Below, one piece after another: positions 22,399-33,913 of a stretch of 64,000 nt of DNA (the stretch's first letter is position 1; each line of letters starts with the position of its first letter). Made by a program: the position numbers and the translations under genes. The notes under the pieces were generated by a model. That model was not told where the DNA came from. It worked only from the letters and a program-made list of their open reading frames with translations, and did no database searches. Source of the stretch: Amoeboaphelidium protococcarum (taxonomy: Eukaryota > Aphelidiomycota > Aphelidea); contig JALECJ010000257.1 of the NCBI GenBank assembly GCA_023515745.1, positions 2,358,687 through 2,422,686 on the forward strand, given 5' to 3'.

Positions 22399-24502
22399 TC
22401 ATTACTGTTAGCCGCCAGAACTTTTCTCTATCTGCTACTACTATTACTGATGTTACGGTTTGCCGGACTACGGCTGCGATCCCTGAGGACTTTGCAAAGG
22501 CTACTACTACTGCTACTATTGTTACTAAGAATATGGCTATTGTTAATGCTGGGAATTTTACGGGCTGACAGGAGATGACACTTACTACTTGAGGAGAGAG
22601 TCAATCTGCCAGCATCGTGCCTTACAATCACCAGATCCAGTGGCCAACAGATTACCGGCAGGACTCACAGCGACGCTAATCACACTGTTCTTGTGGCCAT
22701 GCAGCACCATCATTGAAGTCTGAGTGCGAACATCCCAAATCTGTACCGACCTGTCCTTTGAGCCAGACAATAAGAAGGTTCCATCAGGCGAGAACGCTAC
22801 AGATAAGACAAAATCCCGGTGTCCAACTAAAGTTCCAATACATGGAGGTTGATAATCTACAGAGTCCTTTTATGAACTCAACTCTGAGAGGTCCCACAAC
22901 TTCAAAGTCTTGTCCAGAGATCCAGATACCAGAGTCAGTTTATGTTGAGCATCAGCATTCGGATTGAACGCCACCGAGTACACAGAATCTTTGTGGCCAT
23001 CCATTTGAGCCAGTAGCTGTCCATCCTCAGCACTCCACACTCTCACCATCTTATCAAGAGAGCCGGCAGCAACATACTTACCATCAGCAGAGATGGCCAC
23101 ACTTGTAATTCCGGCATCTCTAGCAGTAGCGGAACTGTTATCGTCAACAGTCAGAGTCTACTTGCACTCTTCGTCTTCAATACTCCATATGCGCGCAGTT
23201 CTATCGCCAGAGCCACTCACAATAATCTTGCCATCCTTTGAATAGTCCAGAGAATATATATCCTGCTCATGGCCGCTAAACTGCTTTACAACCTTATTCT
23301 ACGCAATGTCCCACAAACGAATTAGACGATCCTCAGCTCCAGTAGCAAGTAGTTTACCATCAGGGGAAAAACAAACTGACCGAATATACAAATCACCATC
23401 ACTCTCCACATTCTCATCCTTAAGAGTGGCCAATTTAGCTCCCGTCTGAACATTGTAAACAGACGTAATCTTATTACACCCAGTCGCCAAGAACTTGCCA
23501 TCAGCAGAAAAGCGCACACAACACACCACTGACGCATGGTCAAAGCTATAGTTAAGCTTCACATCCACAGTTCTCGGCAATTTCGGATTGAACAGTCCAT
23601 GCCAGTCAGGGCCGTCATGTCTATGGCTAGTTGGTATAGACTCAACCTCAACGTCACCAAAGACTACAATTTTCTACTGCTACGGCGGATGAGGCCTGGA
23701 AGCGGCAGCACCAGCGGATGTGGGAACAGCTAACGGCAACTAACCTTGCTATATTTACGAGGCTTACTGCTACGGTTAAGGCAATGATTACAAGTGCTGA
23801 GGATGAGCCTGGTGCTACTATTATTGCTGAGAAATCGACATTTTGCGCATACCTTGCTATTGTGACTATTGATGCTGCTGAGGATGCAAATGCTGCTAAG
23901 ACTGTTACTACGTAGAAAAGGAAGCCTGAGCAGATGATTATGGACCATAATGTGGTGCGCCCTGATGTGCAAATCCATTAGCATGCCCAGGTGCAGCATG
24001 ACTTGGTTGATGCATAGCCATTTACTAACCAGCCTAAGACTAAGGTTATTAGTGTGAATGCATACTATTACTACTACCATTCGGAGCAGTAAACTAAGAC
24101 CCAAACTATAACGGTCCAGCCATCTACTGCACTTACGATGATGGAACAGCGATACCACGGCTTTCCAACTCCCTTCTCAACTTCACCACCTCTTCTTCAT
24201 ACTATGCTCTCATACTCTAATGCACTCTATCCAACTCAAAGAACATGGTCTGCATCTGCTGCATCTCACTCAGTTAAGCTTAATATACTACATACACAAC
24301 AATCTCAGATATCAATCCATACATCAGCAAAATATAAATCAAAACACTTACACTTGTGTTCATAGTCATCCCGGTGACGACCAGCCGAAGCTGAATCTTG
24401 ACTGGCCAGCTCAAACTCATGTCTAATAGCCTCCAGTAACTCATTGACTCGCGCAGTGTTGGCCCCAATCTGCTGTTATACAGGCTATTACTATCGATAC
24501 AT
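22399..24502 (-). CDS. TUP1: TUP1-type transcriptional co-repressor (one intron)
   Basis: 679 aa from exons 24502-24352 and 24287-22399. The intron starts GTAAGT and ends GTATGTAG; an alternative acceptor 9 nt on keeps phase. N-terminal tetramerisation helix ([33 protein letters not shown]), a Gln-rich linker to about residue 270, then the TUP1 signature [11 protein letters not shown] and seven WD40 blades from about 286 ([50 protein letters not shown]). A Gln-rich C-terminal tail (613-679) follows. TUP1 with SSN6/CYC8 represses genes by recruiting deacetylases and nucleosomes (established). The Q-rich parts are mostly TAA/TAG. TGA stop. Confidence 0.93.
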
Positions 24503-25397
24503 CTTCAAATGTCAGTACAAGTTCTTTCTTTCTTTCTTCTTTAAAATGCTGGACTTTAATTTATAGAGTTAACAGTAGATGATACTACTGAGAACGGGGA
24601 AGGGAATGCGTTTCTAATTTATTCAAATGAAATGCAATGCTTATTTATAAACAGAAAACAAGTCAGAGGAACGCGGGTGCGTAAGTTGTTTGTTTTTGTT
24701 TGTCTCTCTTCCTTCATCGCTCGATGACTTGTTTGTTTGCTCATTGTCGCTTGGCTAGTGCACGCGTGTTTCGACGATGGTGTCACAATGTTTCGCGGGG
24801 GGACGTGGCGGGGGCGATTTACCGTAGGTAAAACATTGAGGAGAATGATTATTAGAGTCTCGGCTTGTCTAGGCGCTGTTTGAAAAAAAAAATTGAAAGT
24901 CTTCCACAATCTTGTTTTCAGCTTGGTTGGATATGCATGTTTGCCGCAAACGAGAGCAAGCACTACCAAGAACAATTGTCAACTCTAGCGTCTTTCACTT
25001 GGGGAATGATTTTTAACCTTCATGGATTAGAACAATCGCGGAAGATAATCATCCTTAGAAACATAGTGGTATCGACATTAGTTGATAATTAAAAATGTAT
25101 TAAATTTTGATAACGAAAATACATGCATTTATAACATTGGTTGTACAATTTATTCTATTTATACAGAGGTGGCTATCATTCATGCCCTTTTCCCAGCTTT
25201 GCAATTCAAGCCGGTTAGATAGTTGTACAGAAGAGGAGTCGAACCTCCCACCGCCGTTTTCAGCCTTGCTCTTTACAAAGGGTTGGCCACTCCCGCCCAC
25301 AGGAACACAGGCCCATTAGTTCCCTTGTGAATATCCATGTTACATCTTTTATCCCTTCCTTGGAACCTTTGTCCATCAGTCTTCACGCGCCACCCCA
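24503..25397. other. intergenic, no gene recognised
   Basis: About 900 bp. Contains a 10-nt poly-A run near 24883-24892 and a GC-rich patch around 24770-24830. A T-arm-like sequence on the minus strand near 25230-25260 does not fold into a tRNA. The right end abuts the 3' end of the coiled-coil gene. Confidence 0.35.
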
Positions 25398-26493
25398 TCA
25401 TCTCTATTTTCTAAAATCTAAATCATCATCATCACTGTGGCCTTGTTAAAACTTCTCGATCGAATCTTCTAAATTTTCAATTGGTCCAGTACTCTTTTCT
25501 TAAAATTCTCTCTACACGCTTGAGTACAGTATCAAAGTTAGTAAAGCTATAAATTGACGAACATCTCTAATTCCAAATGCATTCATAATATTACTCATGA
25601 CTATTATCCTTTTCTTATTAAAGCATCATGTACTTCTACTTTGCGCATAAAAGGCTCCAACTTGTCCATTAACTCTTTATGATCATTCCTCTATTCTTTA
25701 TGATTATTTCTAACTTCCATCTCCAAATTATCAACCTTCTTTTCAATGCTCTCAAATTTCAAGTCATACTTGACTTCCAACTTATCCACTTTAATTCCTA
25801 TCAACCAATTTAAAAGGAAATTGCTCAGATATCAACGATAAAAGGTCAGTCAACATTTGAGCGTTCCTTATTGTTCATTTTTATGAATAATTCCGATTAC
25901 ATTGTCAATTTGATTCAGCGACTCTGGTGAATATGCTACTGAACATTATTTTGCCCAGCATAACGTGTTCTGCTTGCGCATTGTCACAGATCTTGTTGTA
26001 ATTTTGATACGCGACGTTGGCTTGACGATCGATATTCACAGTAGTCTTCAAGTATTTTCGATACTTGTGTAGATATAGAGGATGTTACACTTCAGTAAAT
26101 ATGTCCTTAGCAAGAGGTGCAAACGGCAATTCAATATCTGCAACAGTTCTTCAGCAGTCACCTTCTTCAACTCGTTCTTTAAATTGCTCATAGTTGTATT
26201 AAAGTGAGACACCAATTATTTCCAGAGGAAAGAGAATTTATTCGAATTCTGAGGCCATTCCACTTCATAATGTGCAACGCAGCAAACGCGAGCAATTTGC
26301 GAAAACGTTGACTCGGCATTTTACCGTTTCTGCGCAATTGTGACTCCAGCAATGACAGCGCCCGTCAAACCCAGCAGGATAGTAATGGCACCTTTGTTCT
26401 CGTTCAAATATGGATTCTAAACTATTCTTTACTTACACCACTGGAATAAGGACGATAGACATTCCAATTTCTTTGCAAAGCACGGCGAATCAT
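25398..26493 (-). CDS. probable mitochondrial membrane coiled-coil protein, several introns
   Basis: Coding-like segments alternate between frames on the minus strand, joined here by GT...AG introns inferred from frame. The start MIRRALQRNWNVYRPYSS is an Arg-rich presequence. A glycine-zipper membrane helix follows (AITILLGLTGAVIAGVTIAQKR), then MASEFEQILFPLEIIG, HPLYLHKYRKYLKTTVNIDR, a coiled coil (LKFESIEKKVDNLEMEVRN, KELMDKLEPFMRK) and an acidic tail (IENLEDSIEKFQQGHSDDDD). Plausible introns are about 47, 62, 66 (or 24), 142 and 122 nt; the last has TACTAAC before GTGTAG. Layout suggests an inner-membrane scaffold or assembly factor; I do not recognise the family. A pseudogene with frameshifts is the alternative. 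Confidence 0.45.
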
Positions 26494-26828
26494 CGTTGTT
26501 GCTGTAGTTTTGTAATAAAGAAGAAAAGAAGAGCGAATTGCAATTTCGAAGAGTCTCCTGTAACTGGATTGATTGAATGGATCCAAATAACAATCGAAGT
26601 CTAAAACAACTGAAAACTTCTATCCATTGTCCAACATCACAGATATGGATCGGAGATGACTGATCTAAAATACTCAAATTTTTTGAAAACGAGGCAGTAT
26701 AGTAACGGTCAGTCAGGGAATGCTCCTAACGCGCTCCTAAATAGCATTGTTTCAGGCTTCACATCTTACATTAATGCCAGAATAAGTACAGTGAAAATCA
26801 AGGTAGGATTGAATCTTATAGATCATTG

Positions 26829-28563
26829 TCATTCAAATTAGACATTCTTTGTGATTTTTCTATATGTAAGAAAGTTCTAAATTTCCAACGCGCTCATTGA
26901 TATGAACAGCAGATAGGTTATAGCCTTGATGGGTGACTTCTACACAGATACTTGCATATGTATGTTGATGAAAAGTAGCCATAACAATACTTACCAAATC
27001 GCAAAATTATATGAGATTATCAAAGAATACAACATTGGATGATTTACAAACGCCCACATTTTACACGTTGGAAGAATCGACTTCGCGTTCAATCGGTTTA
27101 GAGTAGTTAGAGAATAGCTATTTCAGCTATGACTGAGGACAGAGCGATTTAGTATAATCATCTACACAAATTGCGCCTTTGCTAAGCTGATGTCTAAGAA
27201 CATAGGAATAAGTCATACCGGCTATTCTGAGGTCTGGAACTAATTTGTTACCAAATCCAATTCTATTGCGTTAAGCATCAATCTAGATGAAGAAATTCTG
27301 AAGGAATCTCAATCCAAATATGACCGCGGAAGATTATGAGATGGAGGATATAGAATAGTCAACAGAGATACAGTAATCGACCTAATTGTGGACATTTTTG
27401 TTACTGATATCGCCATTATAGAAAAGCGACGATAGAGTGTGCAAAGATATTACAAGTGGCTCTCCTCCATCTTCTTTCAGATTGAATGAGAATGCAGTTT
27501 CCATCAATGGCTCCGATATGTTGAGTGATGAATCCACAATGCCTCTACAGATGGGACTGTTAATAGTCTTATTAAGGGCACAGTCACCGGGTAAGATTGA
27601 CATTATTTTCTCAAACATCCAACCAGGTACAACCAGACACTACTCAGTGGTGCTTATGCGCGCGACCACAGACGACTAATCAGGTAGCGTCAACTACTGA
27701 CCGCATAATGACCATTTATATATTGGAATGTAGTAGGAAGGATCACACTTGTAAACGTTGAGACGCGTATCTGACCATTGGGTAGTGGAATTTATAGTAT
27801 TACTAAAAGATGTATCACCTAAAGTTAGAGTCGAATTCCTACTCGCCTACTTTAGTGATAAATCCAATGAGATAAACGGAGCTGATTCGTTAGCAGCCGC
27901 CAGCTTATAGAGTGGATTCTCGCGGAAATATTCTACACAATACGCGTCATAAGAACCATAATAAGTATCAAAGCATTTACTTACATGGCTGAGATAAGCC
28001 TAAACGGCAGGTATAGGTAGTGTTCCGCATCTATTAAAGGAACTTCAGATTAGCACCAAGTAAAACAACAGGAGAGGACACAATGGCAGAGTTATCTAAT
28101 TTGAAATCATTCTAACCAGCCGTAATATTCACCAATAATTTAGAACTATTGCAAAACATACATTCACTATCAATGCAGTATGAGAAGTTGGCTCTTGCAA
28201 TAGGTGATATCGAAGTAGAGTTGAAACAATCGTAGGCCAAAGTCGATACATTCATCTGCTGCCTTTGCACAGTACAAAAATCATTATCCAGTACAGAAAT
28301 ATAACTTGACGAAAAATCTACAGATTTATTAATAACAGAAAGTGATACATCATATTAATTGTTGAAGATTAGATCATACCTAGAACGCAATGTATCTTTT
28401 AGTTGTTGATCGTCAGAGGCATGATATAACCAGCCAGATCATAAAGCAAGCCATTCGATGATATGTTCGGTTAGCTATCGTAATATAAATCTAGTTAAAT
28501 TCCACTTGTTTTAAAAGATAGTAGGAGCCATAAGATGCTAAACTGAAATCTTTGCAGCATCAT
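26829..28563 (-). CDS. secreted pepsin-like protein lacking the second catalytic Asp
   Basis: 521 aa from four exons (28563-28380, 28317-27985, 27932-26995, 26939-26829). The introns are 62, 52 and 55 nt, all ending TGTAG. Signal peptide MMLQRFQFSILWLLLSF. The first active-site region is CVLDFSSSYISV, with DFS for the usual DTG. The second is RISTTEQCLVVPGW, aligned to the usual VDTGTS...LP, so the Asp is absent. The C-terminal fold signature is kept (AVIFGLRFLQNFFIQIDAQRNRIGFG). Many NxS/T sites. A short hydrophobic segment near the C-terminus (AITYLLFISMSALEI) may anchor it. Likely a catalytically dead aspartic-protease fold used for binding or inhibition (inference). Confidence 0.72.
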
Positions 28564-28664
28564 TTGAATGTTATTGTGAACAATGTACTAAGAAGGACAA
28601 AAGAAAGACACTTGAAACGGTAACGCCAATCACCAGTATATCCAATATTCATCAAACTTTTATT

Positions 28665-31187
28665 TCAAGCTTTCAATTTTTATATGAATCGTTACAAGTC
28701 GGGCGTCAACTTGTCTAAAGTTCTCTCCCTGTGGAGCAACTAACGCACCCATTTGGAGAGCTTTCGTTCTGAAGGGGACAACCTCGCGTCGAGCATCAGA
28801 ATGACGCCCCAATCGTTCTTGTGACGAATGCAGCGGCCTATTGCTTAATTGAAGGCTCTGTAAGCCTGTGCCTCATACCATTAATTACCATTGAAAACCT
28901 TGGAATCTCTCGATTTGCAATCATTGTATTGTCTCTTCAACTTGACCTTCACATCACTCACATTTGGAAACGGAATGCCCACAGTGATTACAGCGCGAGC
29001 CTGATCATCGGCAAAGTCAATGCCCTCACTCAGCTTGCCTCGAAAGACACCAAATAGCAAAGCCTATCCTCCATTCTTGGTAGACTATTAATATTTTTAG
29101 AGCACAGCCTCGAATTCCTATTAAGTCTTGGGCTCGATAAAGCATTATCGCTACTCAGAAAGCCGTTTATACAATCCAGTGTCTTTCCAGCGGCTGATCA
29201 TTTTATCAAGCATACTGTAGGATGGCATGAACAACAATATTCCACCACGAATGATCTTGCCACATTCCAGCACCGCGCTACCAACGCTATCCTAATACTT
29301 CAAGGTCTCGACTACGCTGTAAGTGCCAACAAGTCGAACATTGTTGAACTACTCCACCACGGCCACAAAAGCTCTTCCTTAGTCAATGACGTGATTTCCT
29401 TCATAAACTTCACTAAACTCGGTCTGCAGCTCAGATGAAAATGAATCCAACGGAGACAGCGTACCACTTGCCAGAATCACAGAGTGAGCCTACTGAGCAA
29501 TCTCTTTAAAAACAACACCTGGATTCTAACACCAGAACGCGATGGAGAAAGGAGATACTGCAGGAATTGATGCAGGACCTTTAGCAGCATCTTCAATCAG
29601 AACTACGGAATAGTCATCGTCATAGTTTGAGTCGCTAGGTAATATACATTCAAATATACGGAATAAGGAGGCTAACGTAGATATGGTGAATCCATTGAGA
29701 GGCTAAATACTGCTGTTTTTTGCAGTCCAAGTTTTAATACACTGGAATGCTTTATTCAGGCCCGGCAGACTCCCATGAGAAATGCCTTTACTTTTAAAAA
29801 GCTCCACGTACTCCTCTGGAGACCATATTTTGATCTTTCTATTAAAATCGCGTTCAGTGTACTATCCATGGAAAGAATTAACCAAATCTTTGATCTAATC
29901 TACAACATACGACAGTTGTTTCAAATACTCAACATTGTCACCATCTAGAAGTCTAGCCTCGTTTAGTGCAGCCAGATCCTTCTTCAGCTCATCCAGCTGA
30001 GTACTTGACAATTACAAAGAAGCACTCGAACGACATGCATCTTCTATATTATGAGCTTCGTCAAGGATAAACACATTGCCGTCAGTTTAGATCTCCATTG
30101 ATTAACGAATGTTGGGATCAATAATGTAATTATACGGGCAGAAAATCACATCCGCGTCTTGAGCAATTAACTTTGAGGTGAAGTACGGACAGCCTTTATG
30201 CTTCTTACCAAGTAAAGACAGATCTTCAATATCATAAATTTATCTAACTGGACCTTCTAAAGTAGTATGAAGTTGAGTTTCTTCATCATAGCGCGCTTTC
30301 AATACATGAACCCTCTGAAAGAACTTGCAACCTTTATCATTTAGAAGATCCTTGCACACCGAATTAAGCCCACCGTTAGACTTTTACGCCTTTTTAATTA
30401 CCTTATCGTTCACACAAAACTAATTCCTACTACCCAATATAGCAATGGACGGCTTATATGTAGTCTTACGAAGCTGAGTGATCATTTGGGATATCTACTT
30501 GTGCGTTCGAGTGCCAATATATACTTTGGGAGATTTAGTACTCTATACCTTAACTTCTTCAGCTTAAGATTATTGTGATTACTAAACATCATCCTCGCCA
30601 GCGTTATTCACGTCCAAATCGAAGTTCTCTTTATGAAACAACTGAGAACTTTTCAATCTCGCGTCAATCCCTTTATAGCTCACTTTTACATCAGCGAAAT
30701 CATCCATATCTTGTTATTAAGAGGGAGTTAGTTCAGATGTTTTCGATTATTCATCATTCATGCTAGTATGTGTTAATTCATCATCATCAGTTCTCTATCG
30801 TTTCAACTTTATAATTTCGTGTTACCTCTTGGTAGTCCGATTATCGACTTGTTCAGCACTGGATTTCTACTTTTCACTCTGTTTACATGCTTCACTTGCC
30901 TACCGTCGTGCATTCTCGACAAACTACGCCTTGCAATGCTCCTGCCATGCCAGAACTGAACATATCAAAGTCATGGACTTTCCAGTTCCAGTGGGAGACT
31001 CAAGTATAACATTATTACCTTGTTACATTTAATTCTAGTCCAGTGAAGCAGTATTACGCGACGAAGTCAACGCCCGCAAGATCTTTGACATCATGACCAT
31101 TTGCTACGGGTATGGCTTAAACTTGTCAGGAAATTTCACCTTGACACCATTAATAATCTTACTATTCTAATCTCTGGATGAAAGCAT
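28665..31187 (-). CDS. FANCJ/BRIP1-type Fe-S DNA helicase
   Basis: 840 aa, single exon. XPD-family superfamily-2 helicase: [16 protein letters not shown] then Walker [13 protein letters not shown] near residue 60. FANCJ-like motif Ia is [13 protein letters not shown]. Fe-S cysteines lie in NQFCVND, SVCKDLL, KGCKFF and KGCPYF. Then [18 protein letters not shown] box LDEAHNIED near 372, [24 protein letters not shown] and [19 protein letters not shown] unwinds G-quadruplexes and acts in crosslink repair (established for animals); RTEL1/CHL1 are the other candidates, but the THKQI and HNIED context fits FANCJ best. Tandem with, and 100 bp upstream of, the pepsin-like gene on the same strand. Confidence 0.85.
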
Positions 31188-31532
31188 GGTACTAGAAGAT
31201 CAAAGTCAAATTGAAAATATTCTGTAACAACGGAAAACAATGAGGCATCAGGTTTAGAGAGGGAGAAAGACGCACATTAGCAAGCGCGATGAGGTTGAAA
31301 CGAACAAAAAAACCCTTCTTCCACCCGCTTTCGGTAGTGCTACAGTAAGTGATAATTGGATTTGATGAAGTGCATACAGTACATTGGACGCGACAATTCA
31401 ATCACCATAGCAACGAGTTGAATTATCCACACAGCTGCGAGTTGGTACCTTTTCTTACTGAATGTGACTGAACGTTTTCAGAAAATAAGTTCTCAGCTAA
31501 GTCTTTACAAAAAGTTTTGAAACTATTATAAT
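31188..31532. promoter_or_regulatory. divergent promoter region FANCJ / Chibby
   Basis: 345 bp between the two start codons, facing outwards. It must drive both genes. No specific factor site recognised. Confidence 0.45.
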
Positions 31533-32036
31533 ATGAACTCACAAGCAGCATGGGAGACAATTCGGAAACATTCGAAGCAGCTGTCAACATCAAACAAATT
31601 TACACTTAGTCCAAGTGGGAAGAATTCCGGTGCAAAGGGAATCAAATTTAATAGATTTGCCGATGCTGACGCCCCAATTATCATGAACTTGGATGGACAT
31701 GAATTAGTGTTTCAGAATCACATGTGGCAACTGGACGGTGCTGAGGAAGATCAAGGAAAGCCATCCGGTAGCATCACTCAATTGCGTAAAGAAAACACGA
31801 ATTTACAGAAGGAGAATTAGCTCCTGAAGTTTAAACTGGAGTTATTGATAGACATGGTAAGATTAATTCTATTCCAATCTGGTTAAAAACTTGTATGACA
31901 AATGTTAAAGTAATGAAATAATGTGTAGCTGAGTACGACAAAACTTGATCTCGTAAATACAGAGCTGGAACTCAAATCATACAAGACCAAATCCCAAATA
32001 CTAGGCAGCAAGTAAGCAAGACGGTCGGAATAGTGA
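31533..32036 (+). CDS. CBY1: Chibby homologue (one intron, 31857-31928)
   Basis: 143 aa from exons 31533-31856 and 31929-32036; 72-nt intron GTAAGA...GTGTAG. The Chibby core is visible: PIIMNLDGHELVFQNHMWQ followed by a leucine-zipper coiled coil (QLRKENTNLQKENQLLKFKL, ELLIDMLS). Family proteins have the same order and size (~130 aa). Chibby sits at the distal appendages of centrioles/basal bodies and helps ciliary vesicle docking; in animals it also binds beta-catenin (established). Its presence suggests the organism builds a flagellum or retains centrioles. Confidence 0.82.
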
Positions 32037-32231
32037 AGAATGAACAGCGTGTGTTAAATGGTTTATTCAGTTTTGAAATGCTTTTGCCTCTTGCCCGTTT
32101 CAGCTGAAGAGCGTCGTTGATAAGTTTATATTTTGTTTCAGATTCGACGCGCTTCGTCTCCTGGACTTCTCTTGACCTTTTTTCTATAGAATTCTCTCTT
32201 ATAAACTCAGTGTATCATTGAGGGCAGGTAT

Positions 32232-33761
32232 ATGAATATGCATAATCAGTAGTTAGGATAGGGCTGTTACATTCTTAGGATTGGAGAGCACGTCATCGTG
32301 AAGGACAAGTCTGTTTAAGCTGTGTAAGATACGAGTAATGTGGTAGTTTTCGGGGTGCCCGGTTGTGGTAATGAGCAGCTGCAGTCAATGCCAGTCTAGT
32401 AGTTTCTAGTGAAAGTGCCCAACGCTCAGTATATGATCAGTTCTTTCTACATGAGACTCAGTTTGTCTGAGAGTGCTGTTAGATTGAGCCTACCTTCTGT
32501 CAAAAGCTACCCTGAAATGCTGTCTCATAGTCTTTGGCAGTACGCGGATGAGGATTAGTACGAGAATGCGCTGGCTGTGCAAGAACTTTTGCTCAGAAAT
32601 CAGGCTCAACTCATAGAACAGAATAATACCATTGGTGGCATCCAAGTGGCCGTCAATTATGTTCCTAGTATACGTTGGATAAGAAGGATTGCAGTTGACT
32701 ATTTGAGCGGTAGAATAGAGACCAGATTGGTGGCGCGTACACTTTCTGTTCTGAAGTTGCTGGCTCAAACTTGTGGTATAAAAGCTTTCTCTGCCATGTG
32801 GTCCTTACGCTTATAGCCTGAAGATTTTGGTATCGTTAACGATGAAGATGATTATGGTGAAGATAGGTATGGCGCTGAATTCACGACTAATGGGAAATCT
32901 AAATTGAATCAATTGGATCTATTACCTGATAAATTTGGTCCATTCATAGAGTATCTTATGTAAGATGACTCTAAGCTTCAAGATGACCGCGCATTATAGT
33001 TGCTCTCTATAATATTTGATACATTTTATGCATACGTGTGTGGCTTGAATCAGTTTAATGATGACAATGAAGGAAATGCAGCACTAGTTGGAGAGCTTAT
33101 AGCATTGGCAAATAGTTCAGCCTTAAACGGTATAATCACTCGACTTTTGGTAATGAATAGACAAGATATAGCTCTATCTGTAATTCAGCCGTTCGCAGCT
33201 CTTGCATTTGATGGGAAGTATAACATGCCCTTGTTAGTACGCTCTTTATCTACTATACTGGCTCATGGCGGGGATGATGCTGTAATGTTCCTTGCCATGT
33301 TCCCTGTGGAGATGACCCTGCTGAAAACTTTAATTCTGAATAAAATTATCCATCGTTATACGCTCCTTTTTGCGCATCCTAAAAAGATTTAAATAACTTC
33401 ACTTCCTGCTGGTAATAGTAATGATCTATTCGGATAGCTGAAGCACTATTGGCTGATGCTGGAATTAAAGTCAGTTGATGGCAAGGTATCTCCGGCACAG
33501 CTTCATTCTATCATAATGTATTGTCTCTGCGTCAAAATGCTAATCAAATGCCATCTTACAGCAGATGCAGCAGGTGGATCGCCATTAGCTTGGATGCCCA
33601 TGATGGATTAGAGTCGGGCTATTGAAGAGTTGACAGAAGCCAAGGATTCTTTTTGTATCAAATTGCTTTCCCAACTCGAAAGTTTATCTACCAAGAGCTC
33701 CTCACTGGAACTCTGTCTCGAAACTGTTAAGAATCTACTGCAGACTCCTCTAGTTGCTTGA
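32232..33761 (+). CDS. hypothetical alpha-helical protein
   Basis: 509 aa, one frame, TGA stop. Not recognised. The N-terminal third is mixed (VVVFGVPGCGNEQLQ, NAQYMISSFYMRLSLSESA). The rest looks helical and repeat-like (GGIQVAVNYVPSIRWIRRI, AVDYLSGRIETRLVARTLSV, ALVGELIALANSSALNGI, LALSVIQPFAALAFDG-type segments), suggesting an ARM/HEAT-like scaffold. No membrane segment or catalytic motif. It follows Chibby on the same strand by about 200 bp. Confidence 0.6.
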
Positions 33762-33913
33762 AAAATATGATATCTACTAAAGAAGTATTGATGAAATATA
33801 TTCTTTAGCGGCAGTATGAGGCACAATTGTTACAATTTTAATTCATTTCAATTTCATTCATTATTTTAGATCATACTTAGATGCAACTAGAGCCACCAAT
33901 ACTTTTCAGACAA

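Noticed and set aside
22390-22578. Plus-strand Leu-rich frame
   Set aside because: Antisense of the Gln-rich C-terminal tail of TUP1.
25220-25270. tRNA-like T-arm (GGTTCGACTCC) on the minus strand
   Set aside because: No matching acceptor stem or anticodon arm with the required T33 could be folded around it.
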